From positions 1 to 64,000 of the forward strand of contig CAVYNE010000044.1 of assembly GCA_963769715.1 (NCBI GenBank): a stretch of DNA of 64,000 nucleotides, given 5' to 3'. Shown here in pieces: positions 62,230 through 64,000 of the stretch (positions within the stretch are counted from its first letter, which is position 1; every line of letters starts with the position of its first letter). The notes beneath the pieces are model-generated. The model was not told the DNA's origin. It ran no database searches and saw only the letters and a program-made list of their open reading frames with translations. A program made the position numbers and the translations under genes. This DNA is from Palsa-504 sp963769715 (GTDB lineage Bacteria > Actinomycetota > Actinomycetes > Streptosporangiales > Streptosporangiaceae).

Positions 62230-63029
62230 CGGGTCCCTCCGGACTGGCCCGGAGATCGCCCGGTGCCCGCCGCGCCGGCGAAGGCCTGCGCGATCGTCAT
62301 CCACTCGGTCGCGGCCGGCCCGTCGATGCCCAGCGCGACATCGTCCCGGTGCCTGCGTTGGGTCACCAGCAGGCAGAAGTCCAGGGCCGGGCCGGTCACC
62401 CGGTCTTCTGCGTCCTGCGGGCCCCAGGTCCACAAGGCGCCGTCGGGCCCGGTGAGCTCCACACGGACCGGATCGGGCGGCGGGGTCTTCCCGTGGATCG
62501 CGTAGCTGAACGCGCGGGCACCCACGCCGATGTGCGCGACATGGCGCAGCCTGGGCGTCGGCTCGCGGGTGACGCCGAGGGCGTCGGCGATGTCCTGGGT
62601 GTGCGCCCAGGTCTCCATGATCCGGGCGGTCAGCGACGATGCGGCGCTCATGGCCGGGCCGAACCACGGCAGCCGGGCGCGCGGATCCAGTCCGATGAAG
62701 GTGTCGATTAGCTCCGCGCGGGCCACCTCGAACCAGGCCAGCAGCTCGGCACCGGTGCGGTCGCGGAAGCGGGCGGCAATCGTGTCCGGGTTGATGCCGC
62801 CGTCGGCTTCGGCGGCGGCTAGTTCGGCGTTGAATTGTTCCGGGTGGACGGCGGACTGGACGGTGACCTCGTCGAAGTAGGCGAGGTGGCTGACCTGGTC
62901 GGCGATGTCCCAGCCGGCCGCGGGCGTCGGCGTACGCCAGCCGGCCTCGTCGAGGCCGGCCACCAGGGCGCGGGTGGCGGCCGACTCCGCGGCCAGGTCA
63001 GCGGCCAGCGCGGCCATGTCTACGGGCAT
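62226..63029 (-). CDS. TIGR03084 family protein (DinB/maleylpyruvate isomerase-like)
   Basis: The 267-residue protein has the four-helix DinB plan with metal ligands in PAAGWDIADQVSHLAYFDEV near residue 40 and MAHT-like ETWAHTQDIADALGV near residue 140. TIGR03084 members sit in acyl-CoA degradation operons; their reaction is not established. It starts four bases after the carboxylase stop and overlaps the AtuA-like gene. Confidence 0.9.
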   Translation of the reverse strand: MPVDMAALAADLAAESAATRALVAGLDEAGWRTPTPAAGWDIADQVSHLAYFDEVTVQSAVHPEQFNAELAAAEADGGINPDTIAARFRDRTGAELLAWFEVARAELIDTFIGLDPRARLPWFGPAMSAASSLTARIMETWAHTQDIADALGVTREPTPRLRHVAHIGVGARAFSYAIHGKTPPPDPVRVELTGPDGALWTWGPQDAEDRVTGPALDFCLLVTQRRHRDDVALGIDGPAATEWMTIAQAFAGAAGTGRSPGQSGGTR

Positions 63030-63033
63030 GTCG

Positions 63034-64000
63034 TCACCCGCCTTCCCGGCCCGCGTCCAGGACCGCCAGGACCTGGCCGGTGCTGACCTGCTCCCCCGCC
63101 TTGGCGTGCAGTTCGGCCACGATGCCGTTGGCGGGTGCGCTGACGGCCTGCTCCATCTTCATGGCCTCCAGCACCAGGAGCGGCTGACCCGCGGTGACGA
63201 CCGCGCCGACTTCGGCCAGGACCCGCAGGACGAGGCCGGGCATCGGGGCCAGCAGCGACCCGGCGGGCGCGATCTTCTCGGGGTCGCCGAACCGCGGCAC
63301 CTCGGACAGCGCGCTCGAGCCGTCGCTGGCGTCGACGTAGGTGTCGGTGTGCACGTGGTGCACCCGGTAGACCCGGCGGGTGCCGTCGATTTCGAGGTCG
63401 ACGCGGTCCGGGCTGGCCGCGTGGACGAGTGCCCCTAGGGGCACGTCGTTGACCCAGGCCTGGACGGTGCTCCCGGTGACGCGGTAGGCGACAGCGTAGG
63501 GCTGGCCGGCCGCGGTGTAGGTGACGCGCTGCGGCGCGGAGAAGACATTGCGCCAGCCGGAGGGCAGCGTGCCCAGGACCGGCGCCTCGGCGCGGTGCCG
63601 CGCCTGCCGGGCCAGCGCCGCGGCCAGCGTGTGGGTGGCCGTGGCCCGGGACACGGCGAGGGTGGCCGGATCGTGGCGGGTGAGGTAGCTGGTGTCGGTG
63701 GCACCGGCCAGGAAGCCCGGCTCGCGCAGGATCGCCACCAGCAGGTCGCGGTTGGTGGTCACGCCGTGGATCTCGGCTCCCATCAGCGCGCGGGCCAGGC
63801 GCCGCGCCGCGTCGCCCCGGGTGCGGCCGTGCGCGATCACCTTGGCCAGCATCGCGTCGTAGTGCGGACTGACCACCGACCCGTCGCGGAAGCCGGTGTC
63901 CACCCTGATCCCCGGGGCCGGCGGGATCGTGAAGCGGTGCAGCGTGCCGGTAGCGGGCACGAACCCGGCCGGGACGTCCTCTGCGTACAGGCGGACCTCG
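63034..64000 (-). CDS. Acyl-CoA carboxylase alpha subunit (biotin carboxylase/BCCP), C-terminal part
   Basis: The visible part runs from the right window edge (EVRLYAEDVPAGFVPATGTL) through the biotin carboxylase C-terminal region (SPHYDAMLAKVIAHGRTRGD, VTTNRDLLVAILREPGFLAG) to a biotinyl domain with EAMKMEQ near its end. The N-terminal ATP-grasp part lies outside the window. The enzyme carboxylates acetyl-, propionyl- or a longer acyl-CoA. It heads the TIGR03084/AtuA operon. Confidence 0.92.
   Translation of the reverse strand, partial: EVRLYAEDVPAGFVPATGTLHRFTIPPAPGIRVDTGFRDGSVVSPHYDAMLAKVIAHGRTRGDAARRLARALMGAEIHGVTTNRDLLVAILREPGFLAGATDTSYLTRHDPATLAVSRATATHTLAAALARQARHRAEAPVLGTLPSGWRNVFSAPQRVTYTAAGQPYAVAYRVTGSTVQAWVNDVPLGALVHAASPDRVDLEIDGTRRVYRVHHVHTDTYVDASDGSSALSEVPRFGDPEKIAPAGSLLAPMPGLVLRVLAEVGAVVTAGQPLLVLEAMKMEQAVSAPANGIVAELHAKAGEQVSTGQVLAVLDAGREGG

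Noticed and set aside
62230..62667. Long N-terminal extension of the AtuA-like gene
   Set aside because: It is the shadow of the TIGR03084 gene on the same strand; the extension is Arg/His-rich and the overlap ATGA defines the real start.
1..64000. tRNA or rRNA genes, including at the element junction
   Set aside because: I looked for T-loop-like GGTTCGA patterns with matching acceptor stems and found none convincing; a tRNA scan would settle it.

Overview
The window is high-GC DNA with GTG, TTG and occasional CTG starts, many 4-bp ATGA/GTGA gene overlaps and several leaderless promoters. The protein families (DUF5753/XRE, DUF6879, DUF2637, an AfsR-type SARP, an Lsr2 tail, TIGR03084, AtuA-like DUF1446) indicate a filamentous actinomycete; a Streptosporangiales-like host is my inference, not something the sequence proves.

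Layout. 0-5.6 kb is ordinary chromosome: a radical SAM/SPASM protein, a Bcp peroxiredoxin, a DUF2236 oxygenase-like protein, a glutamyl-tRNA synthetase of the longer clostridial type and small hypotheticals. 5.8-9.2 kb is a decayed catabolic cluster: a broken lipoprotein, a GntR/UTRA regulator, Gfo/Idh/MocA and FAD-oxidoreductase remnants, and an intact homocysteine S-methyltransferase. 9.24-17.6 kb is an integrative mobilizable element. Its large serine recombinase abuts a truncated HNH/DUF222 gene, the likely attachment site. Its cargo is a Cys/His/Asp protein, a DUF4145 protein, an HNH/Gly-rich/DUF6941-like protein and a retropepsin-like protease. A region of iteron-like repeats, a nested palindrome and hairpins precedes a MobC-like protein and a relaxase. 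17.6-30.1 kb (minus strand) is a BREX type 1 operon, brxA-brxB-brxC-pglX-pglZ-brxL, in which only brxC is an uninterrupted frame.

30.1-35.7 kb holds an IS remnant, then a DUF6879/XRE-DUF5753 regulatory set, an operon of radical SAM protein, DEDDh exonuclease and dTMP kinase, and an anti-sigma-type ATPase. 35.8-44.2 kb is the most interesting locus. A minus-strand operon (PemK/MazF-like protein, sigma-70-like protein, zinc-finger/HTH protein, ImmA/IrrE metallopeptidase) diverges from a bacterial ubiquitin-like conjugation operon (ubiquitin-like protein, DUF6791-ThiF E1-like enzyme, DUF6527 protein). An IS4-type element with an 18-bp terminal inverted repeat and a 10-bp target duplication splits the E1 gene. 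Removing the element and one target copy restores the reading frame exactly.

44.6-46.0 kb carries a plasmid-type DUF2637 membrane protein and its partner. 46.2-52.8 kb is ordinary chromosomal content (hydrolase, SDR, DUF4386, AfsR-like regulator). 53.1-59.3 kb is a second defence/toxin cluster: Fic with a VbhA-like antitoxin, MazF with an RHH antitoxin, a DUF4143 ATPase and a TOTE primase-helicase. A short sequence, GATAATGACACA, recurs upstream of several minus-strand genes here. 59.3-60.45 kb is a graveyard of gene fragments. 60.46-64 kb returns to chromosome: the end of an acyl-CoA carboxylase / TIGR03084 / AtuA-like operon.

Taken together this is a patchwork of defence and mobile modules inserted between metabolic operons. 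Several defence modules (BREX, the ubiquitin-like system) look inactivated in this copy.
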